From Quillaja saponaria (Eukaryota; Streptophyta; Magnoliopsida; Fabales; Quillajaceae): a stretch of 64,000 nt of DNA. Made by a program: the position numbers and the translations under genes. The stretch covers positions 3,162,001 through 3,226,000 of the forward strand of contig CM055615.1 in the NCBI GenBank assembly GCA_029379385.1, given 5' to 3'. Position 1 is the stretch's first letter; each line of letters opens with the position of its first letter. The notes beneath the pieces are model-generated. The model saw only the letters and a program-made list of their open reading frames with translations. It did no database searches and was not told where the DNA came from. This document shows positions 37,116-49,160 of the stretch, piece after piece.

Positions 37116-37414
37116 ATTCATGTCATGAATTTAATATAATAAAATAGTATTATACGAGTTCTAATTATGTGCACTTGAAATAAACCAAAAGCAAAAAAGT
37201 CTATCAATTATGGTCAAAATTCATTTTCAAGACCTGTGTTCGACATTGAATTGAACCCCTAAATTAGTAAAATGTTCCATCTCTTGCTACTCTCTCTCCC
37301 AACCACTTGTAAGAGAAAAAATCGCTTATCTACATCAATATAAGCTTTTATATGTTTCCCATCCCCTGCCTTCTTTTTAAAACTTATAATTGAACTGTTT
37401 AAAATGATCCCAAA

Positions 37415-38167
37415 ATGTCATCGAGTTTGTTCATCAAAAGTTGGAAGGATCCCATGGATCAATTCAAGGACTTTCATAACAAGCAAACCAAGACATATCC
37501 AGGTGATTAGTCCACTTCCTTTACATTATTTACTTTTGTTTAATTAATTTGGTTAAATGCTCTGTTCACAAAAAAAATTTATCCATAACGAGACTCAGAC
37601 ACAAGACATAAATGGGTTCAGCAATCAAAATCTTAGTAGAACTTCGAAGAAATTCTCCATGCATATAGCAGGACTTTTAATTTGTGATCACAATGAAATT
37701 AATTAAAACTTAAAAGTTCATTTTGCTTATATTTATTTGTAGGCAACTTCAGATCAAGAAGTTACTGATGTTAATGCTGATAGTGAAAGACACCATTCTT
37801 GATGAAGTGAGTAACAATGTAGTAGCTAGCATCATATATTATTTTCGTTTTCCACTAGTTTGTATTTCTTTTTATAATTTACTGATTGAATTTATAAACT
37901 TTTGTTGTGTGTTGGAATTAGGTGTCTGCAAAGGAAGAATTAGAAGAAGCTTGGGAGTCAATTAAGGATACAATTCAGAAGATTAAGGACTCAGACGAAT
38001 GCAATCAACCAGAAGGCATTAAAGTGAGCTTAGAGTTCTTTACAGATGAAAAAGAAGAATCAGCTAATAGTCCAATGCAAAGGATGATGGAAGGAAAAAC
38101 AATAGAAGCAGTCATAGTGGATGTAAAACCTTTGGATCAACCCCAGAACAAGAATAAGAAAAACTGA
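37415..38167 (+). CDS. Small unrecognised gene or pseudogene, three candidate exons
   Basis: The proposed exons are 37415-37502 (MSSSLFIKSWKDPMDQFKD...), 37743-37806 and 37922-38167 (VSAKEELEEAWESIKDT..., 81 residues, acidic, Lys/Glu-rich, ending NKNKKN). Donors (ccag|gtgatt and gatgaa|gtgagt) and acceptors (ttgtag and gaattag) are good. The third exon looks coding by composition and runs to a TGA at 38165. However, the phases do not join: exon 1 ends in phase 1, and the only frame of exon 2 that enters exon 3 requires phase 2. Either one base has been gained or lost, or my exon edges are wrong. No domain is recognised and function is unknown. Confidence 0.4.
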
Positions 38168-39550
38168 GAATTTATGTATTGTAGATTGTTAAAAATAATA
38201 ATTAATTACAAACAATGAATGGGGATTCAACTTTTAAGCCTAAGTCGAATGTTAGACACTCTATCCTTAGTACATCATTTGTACCCCTATATTGCAAACG
38301 GGTTATAGCAAATCTGCCTCCTAAGATAAAACAGGCACCTTCTACATTCTATTTGCAATATATAATATAGATAGAAAATATATTTGAAACTGAGAGAAAG
38401 AGTATAAGAAGAAAGGCATGTTTGTAACTTCTTAAAACTTCCTTATAAAACTTGAAAACTTGTTTGGTATTTATATATATCTCAAAGGGTATCTTGTGAA
38501 AGGTTGTTCCTTTTCATAAAAGATACAATTCTAACGGTCACAACTTTAGGAAAAAGTCTTAATATAAATCAAAAGACATAAGCTTTTGTTTTAAAACCAA
38601 AAGACATAATCTTTTGTTTTTAAACCAAAAGCCATAACCTTTTCATTTAATCCATAAGATAACTTTTTGTTTTAAACCAAATAGAACTAACCTAAGCTCT
38701 TTTTCCTTTCTTTTTCAATGTGTACGACAATTTGTCTATTGTTAGTTTCTCACATTAATCTTACTTCTTCGCCATTAATTTCAATGGTTACCACTTAATT
38801 CTTCGAAATTTTCAGTAGAGTCATCCCATATTAGCTTCTAATTACCACTCATAATAACAAACATATCAACTTTATATGTCAATTACGTTTGTCTTATAGT
38901 TAAATTATATTGTTAATCTTTATAATTTGACTGAAAATTCAGTTTCATCCTTATATTTCAAAATTTTTAATGTCCAACCTAGAGTTTTGGAAACCATATC
39001 ATATACTTCATGCTGTAACTTTTTTGTCAAATTTAACTTAATAGAAGAAGGTGACGTGTCAAATAGATATCATAACACGTGAATAAGCCATGTAGAACAT
39101 TGTTTGCAACGTCTTTAGATTTGACAGAAAATTATGACAAGAATTATATTGCGTGATTTTTCGAAACTATAAGATTGATATTTTAACATTTTAAAATGTA
39201 AGGACAAAACTGAATTATCGATCAAACAATAAAAATTAAAAGTGTAATTAAACTTTTTTTTCTAATTAGAAATATACTACACAAAATAAAATATTTTTTA
39301 TACATGATTACATTTTGAATTACAACTATATTTATTTTTGTAGATTAATATATATTATTTAATATTCGAAGTGTTCGACTGATTCTTGCCGTCCCAGTCA
39401 TTTTCTTTTCTCAAATTTTTCACACTGAAAAAATGAATAAAGTTAAGCCTAGGTACATGAAATGTGATCCACAAAACAAATAGTAGTGGAAATAAAATGC
39501 TATTTTAATAATGTTTCTAAAACAAGAAAGAGTATTATAATACATACTAC
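38168..39550. other. AT-rich non-coding interval
   Basis: A short direct repeat of accaaaagacataatcttttg type occurs at 38570-38640. Nothing else is recognised. Confidence 0.4.
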
Positions 39551-39554
39551 TCAT

Positions 39555-39910
39555 CCAAGGCCCACGTGAGATCTTACCAACTCAAAACAAATTATTCCCA
39601 ACGTGACTGTAATGTACGGACGAAAACAAAAGCCAATCCCATCATCACATGCATACGACTCAGCCTGTCAGCCACCAACAAAACTTAAACCTAATGGTGA
39701 CGCCGATTATACGTGGCAGCACCAAACATGTCTGTCAGATATCTCTTCCTCTGTGCTTGAAACAGAAGAGCATTGTAATTGGTTGATGAGAGAGAATTTT
39801 GGGTTGAGTGTTTAAGAAACAGGGCGTAGGTTACGTCAGAATTGCAAGGACACGTATCAGAAAATGGTGAAGTCCGCCGCTTCAACCCACAAATCCTGAC
39901 AAACCCTAAT
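39555..39910. promoter_or_regulatory. Candidate distal regulatory island with G-box/ABRE, ACGT and RY motifs
   Basis: This is a patch of clearly higher GC inside AT-rich DNA, about 5.6-6 kb upstream of the ABI3 start. It holds a palindromic G-box CACGTG (39563-39568), CATGCA (RY core, 39648-39653), ACGTGGC (39711-39717), TTACGTCA (39831-39838) and ACACGTATC near 39850. G-box/ABRE and RY elements are the known targets of the ABI5/bZIP and B3 factors that act in seed maturation. The ORFs overlapping it on both strands show no recognised protein. The assignment to ABI3 is an inference. Confidence 0.4.
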
Positions 39911-41359
39911 AAGGAAATAGTATCAAGTTAATTAGAGAGTGAGTCGGTCCATTTTCTCGCTCTAAAACATGCGGAGAGAGTAAGGAAGTATAGATATATT
40001 ATATACAAGAACAAAGTCAGAGTTTATTTATTTTTTATTTTTTTATTTCTTAGAATTTTTTATTTTAAGGCCAGCTCATCTCATAATCTATTTATGCTAG
40101 CTGTACAGAACTACATACCATATTAGATATTATTATTATTTTGTTTAAAAATACTTTTACATAACAATTTAATTTCTAATCAAAAATAATATTTTGATTT
40201 TGCTAATGTTTTATATCTAATTAATTTAATTGATGATTTGTTGACAGTTATCAAGACAAAGTACTCTTACTCAGCTTTTAGCATCCTCGATAACCAACTA
40301 GAAAGAAACAAATGAAGTAAATGGACAATAGTTTTTAAGTTAGTTTCAGATTTAGGGTTTACTAAAAGTTGTATGTAGAAGTAGATGTTAAAAGTTGTTT
40401 CTAAATAATCTTTTTTGGAAACTGTATGCAAATTGTTTTGTCTCTTATTGGTATAAAATGTTCAATTGTGTATTTGTATTTGACCAATAAGACATGAATG
40501 ACAATATTTAAAAATGAAATAACTTTTTTTATGACATAAAATTAGAAGTAAAAACGTAATTAGATTTGAAAAGTACCCTCCTAAAAATAATATATCTCAA
40601 GAAACGGTTAGTGATATTCTTATACCAAATACAAAAGTAATATCAAATTGGCCCTTAACTTGTTAGATGTTGTTCCTTTCATATGTTAGATTAGGTTTAT
40701 TATTTTGTATGTATTAAACAAAAAGATTGTGTATCAATGAATTTTAATTCCAATAACACTTGGTTGTTACATTTAAAAAAGAGTTTTTCTAATGGGTATT
40801 CTAAGAACATTTGTTAAGCAGTAATAAATATGATCTTTGGAACTTGTTACTTTTCAAAAGTAACAATTTATGTATTTTTATTTCTGAAATCATGATCAAT
40901 AACAAAGACACCCATTACAAAAATTCTTTAAAAAATATGAGATCTAATGTTTAAATCTTGAAAAATAATTTGTAATTGTTTTCCTCTTCAACCTCTATGC
41001 CAGAGTCTATGTGTTCTCCCTCCTCTATCTTAGAAAACATATAATCTAAAATTTATTTCATATGATCAAGATGATTTCAATTATGAAAAATTATAGATGA
41101 CAAAATTATACCATTATTGTCTCAAAATATTTGTTTGGAGCTGTATTCAATAAGGCAACCTTGTCTAAAGCCTATGTACTGTAGGGAGCTGTGATAAAAA
41201 TATTATGCAAATAAAGAACACAAAATTAAATTTAGATATTGTAAATTCTTTGAACATTATGAATTTATTAACTTAAGTAATATATATTAATAAAGTTATT
41301 TTAACAAGGTAATACCAAAAAAAGTAAAAATTATATAATAAAATATTAATAAAGTTATC
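39911..41359. other. AT-rich non-coding interval
   Basis: No gene, RNA or intact element is recognised. Confidence 0.4.
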
Positions 41360-43300
41360 TTAGATATAAGATAAAAGTTACGTCATCAAAGAAACGCATT
41401 TTGAAAAGATTTAAAATTCACATCAGTAATAAAATTATCAAACAATAGTGTATTTGCTGTTAAAAATTCACAACATGTTATCAAATAGTAATCATACCAA
41501 AGTCACCTTTTGTTTGTGGTACATTTCCTTCTTTCTTAATAGTTATTGTCTTCGACCAAAACATATTCAAAATTTTAAGTTGGGATTTATGATAACATCA
41601 ACTACTTCTATGAAATTTAAAGTGATACATTTATATTTTGAATAATATAATTTAATTAGTAATTAATATTTTATTTAATTCTACACACTATGGGATTTAT
41701 GATATACGGCAAAAGTTACATCATAAAAAAAAAACGCTTTTAAAAATAGCTTAAAAGTCACAGCAATATTTAATTGAAAGAATCTTTCCTCTTTTTTTTT
41801 TTTTTTTCTTAAGACTTAATAAAATTATAAAACAATAATGTTTGGTATTTATTGTTAACAATTTATAACATTTAATCAAATAGTAATACCAAACTCACCT
41901 TTTGTTTGTGGAACATTTTCTTCTTTCCATTGTCTTCAACCTGAAAATATTCACAACTTTTAAGTTGGGAATTATGGAAACATCAACTACTTGTACACAC
42001 TATAAAATGTTTAAAAACGATACATTTATATCTTGAGTAATACTTCAATTAGTAGTTAATATTTTATTTAGGAAAAATATCACTTTAATCATATGTGATT
42101 TACATGTTATTATGTCAACCTGTATTCTTCGAATCATCACTTTACCCACCTGAGATTAAAGCAATTATTAATCATTTTCTATCCATTTCTAATAAAAATT
42201 TGACATGTGCTCAATAATATTTTTTAAGACTTTTTAATTTTAAAGCCTCTTTATTTTAAAAACTATTTATATATGTAGCTTGTGGTTGAGTTTTACTCAA
42301 GAACTCAAAATTTTAAACTTTCTTTAATCATGCTCCACTTAGCTTTTTTTGTTTTGGGTTTAATTTTCTTGTAAACCAGTTAACCTAGTGATGTGGAGCT
42401 TGAATTTATATTTATTTTACCTCTCTAATTGCATCTTACAATTTATAGTCACAGGTGGGTAAAGTGATATTTATCTTTTTAGTTAATTATATACATTAAT
42501 GTATTTATGATATACGACAAACATCACGTCATTAAAGAAATGCTTTCTAAAACCACTTAAAAGTCAGTACTTTATTGAAAGATTTTTATTTTTTTTAAGA
42601 CTCAATAAAATCATGAAAACAATAATGTTTGGTATTTGCTGTTAAACAGTTACAACATATTATCAAATAGTAATTCCCAAAAACTCACCTTTTGTTTTAT
42701 GGCACATTTTCTTTTTTCTTAATAATTTTCATGTTTAACCAAAAAAAAAAAAAGTTAAAAAATTTATGATAACATCAACTACTTCTACAAACTATGAAAT
42801 TTAAAAGCAATACATTTATATATACAAACTATGAAATTTAAAAGCTACACTTATATATGATCTAGAATAATAATACTGCAGCTAGTAATTAATATTCTAT
42901 TAATGTAGATATTATAGGATTTATGATATACGACAAAAGTCAACGTCAGCATAGAAACGCTTTCAAAAATCACTTAAAAAGTCACAATAGTACTTAAAAC
43001 AATTTTTTTTTTCTTTTTCGTTAAGACTCATTAAAATTACCAAACAGTAATCTTTGATATTTGCTGTTAAAAAATATCTCATCTAATCAAACTATAATAC
43101 CAAACTCACCTTCTTTTTTTTTTTTTTTTGGCACATTTCCTCTTTCTTATAATAATTATTGTGTTCGGCCAAAAATATTCTAAAAATTGAAATTGAGATT
43201 TATGATAACATCAACTACTTCTACACACTACGAAATTCAAAAACGATTCGTTTATGATCTTGAGTAATACTTCAATTAGTAACTAATATACTAGTTAAGT
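41360..43300. repeat. Tandem array of 330-400 bp units upstream of ABI3
   Basis: At least four units begin near 41370, 41700, 42500 and 42905. Each follows the same order: an (a/c)gtcat(c/a)a...aaacgcttt start, a poly-A/T patch, aacaataatgtttggtattt-like text, accaaactcaccttttgttt, a cacatttccttctttctta block, atgataacatcaactactt and an agtaattaatatttta end. Unit 2 and unit 3 are separated by a MITE (42073-42480). More diverged traces lie at 43770-43980 and 44280-44560. Non-coding. Confidence 0.7.
42073..42480. mobile_element. Small MITE inserted between two array units
   Basis: The left edge aaaaatatcactttaatc and the reverse complement of the right edge (aaaaagataaatatcacttt) are imperfect inverted ends. 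Internal cacctgagattaaag / cacaggtgggtaaagtg text mirrors itself. The segment interrupts the periodicity of the array. Edges are approximate to about 5 bp; the superfamily is not determined. Confidence 0.5.
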
Positions 43301-45180
43301 TTCTCATTAAAGTTCGACACCTGAACTTATAATTGCCCTTGAATTTTTAACTAAAATGAAAATGAACATGATTACAATAGGACAAAGTACAAGATAGCAA
43401 CAAATTCTGCGACAAATATCAAAACTCAGCCCATAACACATTCCCTTATATTCACGCATGTGCTAGACTTCTCCCCTGTTCATGCTTTGAGACTACCTAC
43501 AGTTGTAGGTAATGATCTTAATTCTTATCCAATTAACTTCTGTCTCCTGTCAACCCCTTGTTTGGGCAAACTATCTGTCAAATGGTTGGCCTCTCTCATA
43601 TAAACTATACTTAAAAATCATTCTTTTTAATTTAGCACTTTCATTTTCAGATTGCTTTAAAAATTTCATTATACTGCCAAGGACCCTTACTTGTTTTATT
43701 AACCCAACTATATGATATAAAATTTTTATTTTTTATTTTTATTTTTATTTTATGAAAACTCAATTAAAAAAAATTAACTTTTCACATGGTAATTACTGAT
43801 GAAACAAATAAAGTAACAACGTTTATTTCAATAGTAATTTCAAACTCAATTTTTTCTCTACAGCATTTTTTTTTTCAAAAATTATTTTGCGTGTTTACTA
43901 AAAGATCTTTAAGATTTTCTAAATACTTATGTGTTATAAAATTAAAAGCGATACATTTCTTATTGTGAACAATATCACAATTGAGTAATTAATGTGATAT
44001 CAGATTTTTTTTTTTAATTTTTTAAAGTCTAATGTATATGAATTCTGATAATCCTAAGTTTCAAGTGAAAAATAATTATGATTATAAACCATATGAAAAC
44101 TGTCTTTTTAAAAACTGCAAATTTGCAGTGATTTTCTAGGATAGCACTAGCTACTAAGCAAGCTTAACAAAATACTAAATTTTAAAGAAAAAAAATCTTA
44201 TCTAAAGAAGAATAAACATTCTCTTTTTAATATTGTATGAAAATCACCTGATTAATTGTTTATTTCTTGGAAAATCACTTGATTAAAAAGAATTAACTTT
44301 CAGATAGTAATTACTGAAAAAAAAGGCCACAACGTTTGACTTAAACAGTAATTTTTAAACCCACTTTTTGTCTACAATGCATTTAATTATTTTTCAAAAT
44401 TATTCCGCTTGTTTACCAAAATATATGTTTTGTATTGTGGACGCATCTTACTATGAATCGTATCTCAATATTGAATAATAAATACGCTATCTGATTTTTT
44501 GATAAAAATCTAATATTTATGTAAGTTCCGATAATCCTGAGTTTCGAGTCAAAAGAAATTACAGTTATTAATACAAATATATATTATGTTATTTTTAAAA
44601 TCACAAGTTTACAAATGAATTTTGAGCATGACACTAAAAAAATAATAATAATAAATAAAAGAAAACACAATCTTATCTAAAGAAGATAAACCATTCTATA
44701 TTCAGTATTCAATATTTTGTATGAAAATCACTTGATTAATTAGTGGCTACGTATGGTTTACTTTATGAATACTGAACAGAACACATGATGCCTATAAGTA
44801 TTTGTATTCGTAGTAGTGCTGACTGCTGAGACACCGTTTGTTAACACCATTCAGGTGAGAACAAATGGCGGGTGGCATAAAATCCGGAACAAGGCAGAGA
44901 AAGAAGCGGCACAAGGTTTTGTGATTTTGGATTTTCTCTCTCTAAAACTGTCTCTCTCTCTCTTACTTAATAGGTTGTTTAATTATCTGAACCCACCAAA
45001 AGAACCATTAGGACTTATCTTTTGAAAAAATAAAAATAAGGACAAAGAAACCTCCTAGAACAAACCAGAAATCAACCATAGAAAGCTTAAATCTCTGAGG
45101 ATTTAAATTTGGGGTTGGTGTGACCCAGATTTTCCATTGATTGGCTTGCTTGATTCCTCAGACAATTTTCTCTTTCTTTC
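43301..45180. promoter_or_regulatory. Proximal upstream region of ABI3
   Basis: AT-rich DNA with diverged array traces up to about 44560. It is followed by a more mixed-composition stretch (44800-45010) with agaaagaagcggcacaag and CT-rich microsatellites (ctctctctaaaactgtctct). The short ORF at 44816 is not convincing. The promoter role follows from its position. Confidence 0.4.
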
Positions 45181-45182
45181 CC

Positions 45183-45196
45183 TATATATATATATA
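45183..45196 (+). promoter_or_regulatory. TATA-like box of ABI3
   Basis: The run tatatatatatata lies about 355 bp before the ABI3 ATG, followed by a CT-rich stretch (tctctcctcttcacttcact) typical of plant transcription starts. It predicts a leader of roughly 330 nt. Confidence 0.45.
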
Positions 45197-45265
45197 TCTC
45201 TCCTCTTCACTTCACTTCTGCTCTGTAAAATATCTAAGTTTTCCTTTTTCCATTTTCTTTGATTG

Positions 45266-45277
45266 ATGAAGATTTGA
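45266..45277 (+). CDS. uORF 1 in the ABI3 leader
   Basis: ATG AAG ATT TGA: a three-residue upstream frame. The start context is weak. It is the first of three uORFs before the main ATG. Confidence 0.45.
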   Translation: MKI

Positions 45278-45297
45278 AGAATAGAAAGGTCGCTTTC

Positions 45298-45324
45298 ATG
45301 GGTATTATTGTTTTCTATTGTTGA
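45298..45324 (+). CDS. uORF 2 in the ABI3 leader
   Basis: Eight codons, MGIIVFYC, then TGA. The stop overlaps the start of the next uORF in the sequence TGATG. G at +4 gives a moderate start context. Confidence 0.45.
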   Translation: MGIIVFYC

Positions 45325-45380
45325 TGAAAAACCAGATGCTAGTGGGCCTTTCTCTCTCCTCACCATTTTGCTTCCCTTAA
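45324..45380 (+). CDS. uORF 3 in the ABI3 leader
   Basis: Eighteen codons, MKNQMLVGLSLSSPFCFP, then TAA. It starts on the TGATG overlap with uORF 2 and ends 170 nt before the main ATG. There is a second in-frame ATG at codon 5. Its presence in the mature leader depends on the transcription start predicted from the TATA-like box. Confidence 0.45.
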   Translation: MKNQMLVGLSLSSPFCFP

Positions 45381-45550
45381 TCAGATACAAAACCAAAACC
45401 ACTTGTCCGTACACAGAAAAAAACTCGATCCATCTTTCCTTTTCTCTCCGTATATCCAATTTAATTTCTCTCTCTAAAATCTATCTGATTCCAACAGGAC
45501 CCTCAAAAGGGTTTCTTTTCGATTTGAAATTTTTGAGAGAATTGTGAGAA

Positions 45551-48247
45551 ATGAAGGATGAGGTTGATTTGAAAAGTGGAGATTTGCATGCAAACCCTAG
45601 TGGGTTTGATGCTATGGGTGAAGGAGTTGGTTTGGGTTTGGATAAACCCAAAGGCCTCTGGCTTGAAGATGAGCAAGAAGATCTACTTGGTGTCACTGAC
45701 TCTTCTATTTTTTATAACGATTTTCCTTCTCTCCTTGATTTTACATGCATGTCATCATCTTCATCATCATCAACACCTGTAGAAGCGGTGAAGCCCGCCA
45801 CGTCATCATCTTCTTCATCTTCCTCAGCCTCTTCTTGGGCTATTCTGAAGTCAGATGCAGAGGAAGATGTGGACAAGAAAAGAATGCATGATCCTCATTA
45901 TCATCAGAATGATCCATTTGATGCACCACCAGAAACTTTGTCATCTACTGCCTCCATGGAGATCCCACAACCAACCGATAATGGCTGTGGTGATGGCGGT
46001 TTCCTTAACTGTATGGATGTGATGGAGAATTTGGGTTACATGGATATCCTTGAAAGCAATGATTATTTTGACCCATCATCTATTTTCGAAAATAATACTA
46101 TTAATTCTCTTGATAATGAGTTCCCTCTACATCAAGAACAGGTACAACCTCCACCTGAGGAGTCTCTGCCGGCGGCTTTTCAAGGCGGCGGAAAGGAGAG
46201 GGAAGATCAGGTACAAGAAGATGATATGGCCATGGTGTTCTTGGAATGGCTTAAGTCAAACAGAGAGACTGTTTCTGCTGATGACTTGAGGAATGTGAAA
46301 ATAAAGAAGTCCACAATAGAGCGTGCTGCTAAGCGTTTAGGTGGAGGTAAAGAAGCCATGAAACAATTGTTGAAACTTGTACTTGAATGGGTTCAAAAAA
46401 ATCATCTTCAGAAAAGGAAAAATAATTCGAAAGAAACCACAACACCAAATAATCCCAATTTTCCAAACCAATTTCAAGGACAAGACCCTTTTCCTAACCA
46501 AAACCCACCAAACCCTAACCCTAACACCGTCAATTCAACACCACCACAGCCACCTTACATGACGGATCCAGATATGGCGGCAGCTTCTCCGCCACCATTT
46601 CCTCAATCAATTGTTGGTTACACAGGTGATCCATACTCAAATGGTGGAACCCATAGTGTACTGTATCATCCTCCTCCTCCAGATAATTATCATATGGTGG
46701 AGTCTACTCAGTCATGGCCTCCATCTCAGTTTGCTGTTGCCTCTCAATACAACCCATCTTTTCCGGATAATAACATTCCACCACCGCTGCCTCCTCTTCC
46801 GGCTTATAACGGGTTTGGGAATCAGTACCCGAATCCATATTCTCCTGATGATAGGCTGATGAGGTTGGATTCTTCTGCAACAAAAGAAGCCAGGAAGAAA
46901 AGAATGGCGAGACAAAGGCGGTATTCGTCACGTCACAGGCATCACCATCAGAACCATGGTCAACAGAATCAAGTTGGTGGTGACCCACATGCAATGTTTG
47001 GAAATGATAATTACACCACTGCCGGAGTCGTTTATCCAGGAAATTGGGTGTATTGGCCGCCTTCGATTCAGGGTGGGATGGGATCCGAACTCACCGGTTC
47101 TTCCCATGGAAGGAACTCCGATTCATCCGGGCATGGATCGGACCGCTATGCAAACCCAGAATTATCAGGGTCGAGTCTCATCAGCAGATAGAAGACAGGT
47201 GGAATAGGAATGCTTTCTCCATTTTAGTTAAAATTTTAAATTGTAATTCTCATATTGTAAATGCTTTAATTAAGAATTTCCCTTTTTGTTATTTTTAATT
47301 CTTTATAATTATGTGAGTTTTTATCATAAATTCCTTTTATTAATTTGTTGAGTAAAATTAAATGTGGCTTCCATTAATAGGGATGGAAGCCAGAGAAGAA
47401 CCTGAGGTTCCTTTTGCAGAAGGTGTTGAAACAAAGTGATGTGGGGAATTTGGGAAGAATTGTGTTACCAAAGGTAATTTATTTATTTTCATGGTGTCTT
47501 GGTGTATTGTTTTTTTTTTTTTTAGATTTGTTTGTTTGTTTGGATAGAAAGAAGCAGAAACCCATCTCCCAGAGCTGGAAGCAAGAGATGGTATTCATAT
47601 AGCAATGGAAGATATTGGAACTTCTCATGTTTGGAGCATGCGTTATAGGTATTTCTTTAATTGGAGTACTATCTAAATTATTTGGTAATGAATTAGAAAT
47701 TTTGCACTTTCCTTTTTGGTTTGGCAGAAATGAAATCTTTTTGGTTTTTTTGGGTTTTTGTCTTTTTTCTTTGTGGAGTTCCAGGTACTGGCCAAACAAC
47801 AAAAGCAGGATGTATCTCCTTGAGAATACAGGTCAGTTCTTGAATTCGTTTTTCAAAATTAGTATAAAAAAGAGAAAATTGTCAAATTTTCATCAGCCAA
47901 ATTTTGAGAAATATTTTCATGATTTTAGGGGATTTTGTTAGAGCAAATGGACTCCAAGAAGGAGACTTCATAGTCATCTATTCAGACGTTAAATGCGGGA
48001 AATTTGTATGTAAAATTTCCTTTTATTTAACAATTTTAATTAAATTTTTTAATTTAGTTGGAAAGTTAGTGCTAAAAATGTATATTTATGTATGTCGTAT
48101 ATAAAGATGATACGAGGAGTTAAGGTGCGGCAACAAGGTCTGAAATCTGAGAGCAAAAGAGGAGGAAAATCGCAGAAAAACCAGCAACATGCAAATGCAA
48201 GCAGAATTACTCCGGCAGCAGGCGGCGGCGGTAGGAAGTGGTGGTAA
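45551..48247 (+). CDS. ABI3: ABI3/VP1-type B3 transcription factor, six exons
   Basis: ABI3 is a nuclear activator of seed-maturation and ABA-responsive genes. It binds RY (CATGCA) elements through its B3 domain and works with ABI5-type bZIPs through B1. Exons: 45551-47198, 47381-47473, 47548-47648, 47785-47831, 47929-48005, 48107-48247; all introns are GT-AG and phases agree from exon 2 onward. The product is about 701 aa (Arabidopsis 720). An acidic N-terminus with poly-Ser tracts is followed by B1 (about residues 223-290, [17 protein letters not shown]), a Pro/Asn-rich linker, basic B2 (about 444-470, [13 protein letters not shown]) and B3 (about 550-655, [20 protein letters not shown]). 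The C-terminus ends GGGGRKWW. Odd point: the frame from the ATG ends at TAG 47189-47191. The conserved end of exon 1 ([13 protein letters not shown]) lies in the +1 frame, so there is one extra base near 47071-47083. Confidence 0.93.
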
Positions 48248-48700
48248 TGGGTCGATTGCTTCGCTCAAAAAAAAATATTAAAGTATATAATAGGACTTAG
48301 AAGAAGGAAGACTTTGAAAAATGAAACTTTTTTTTCTCTCTTCCATGCATGAAGATTGATAGGAAAAATGGAAGGCTGAGATAAGTTTGATTTTGTTTTG
48401 GTCCAAATGGTTTTCTCAGTCAAAGCTCAAACCTGCCTAGGAGAGAATATTGAGGGATGGTGTGGAGTCTCTAGCAATTGGGAAGAGAGAGACAGAGAGA
48501 CAATGTTGGAATTTGAAACTAATTTTTGTATTAATAACTTTGATGTGCTGTATGTGAAAGTATTTGTAGGTGTATTTATGTGTATGTATAATTAATTCTG
48601 TTGGGCTATTTGGCCATTGAGTTCAGAAATTGAATGTTTATATAACTTCACTTTGGTAGAATATTGTACTACTGTGTACATGGTTTACAAGTTCTAACTG
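48248..48700. other. ABI3 3' flank
   Basis: Probable 3' UTR with AT-rich sequence after the stop; aaaaaaaatatta and atataataggac occur just after it. No single poly-A signal can be chosen. No other gene is seen. Confidence 0.4.
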
Positions 48701-49160
48701 TTGGGCTACGGATGCAGTTGTGATTGCAGATTGTTTTGCTGAGGGTTGTATTTGATGCGATATTGTTGTGCGATTGCAAATTGTAATACAACAATATCAA
48801 ACTGTAACTATAATATTATGGATGCAGTTAGGATTGCCGACTGTTTTGCTGCAATATATTGCAAACTCCAACTATAATATTATGTTATGGATGCAGTTAT
48901 GATTGCCAATTATTTTGCTGCAATATATTGTGATGTAATCGAGTAAGATTTTGAACTGCAATTATATTACTGTGGGTGTGATTGTGTTTGCAAAATATTA
49001 ATATTGCTAACAACTGTGGATTGCATTTGCTGCAATATTTTTTTAATTTATTTTTCTTTTGCATGCGTGACCTGTGTACGATTGTGAACTTAATTTATGT
49101 GCAACATTGTGATGTAATCAAGTCTGGTTATTGTGATTATAATGTTGTGAGCACAAATAC
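48701..49160. repeat. Degenerate tandem repeat with ggatgcagttatgattgc motif
   Basis: Near-copies of ggatgcagttgtgattgcag lie at about 48711, 48819 and 48888, each followed by attgttttgctgcaatat. The spacing is irregular. Similar ttgcaaactataattac text recurs at 49600-49810. Short self-complementary gcaat/attgc words suggest transposon subterminal repeats. Confidence 0.5.

Noticed and set aside
45308..45547. 79-codon frame just before the ABI3 ATG
   Set aside because: It has no ATG start and lies in the leader; the real upstream frames are the three short ATG uORFs.
46704..46994. Minus-strand ORFs opposite ABI3 exon 1
   Set aside because: They are antisense shadows of Pro/Tyr-rich coding sequence.
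48701..49160. Possible CRISPR-like or satellite array
   Set aside because: The spacing is irregular, the units are degenerate and the context is a plant nuclear genome, so a CRISPR array is excluded.
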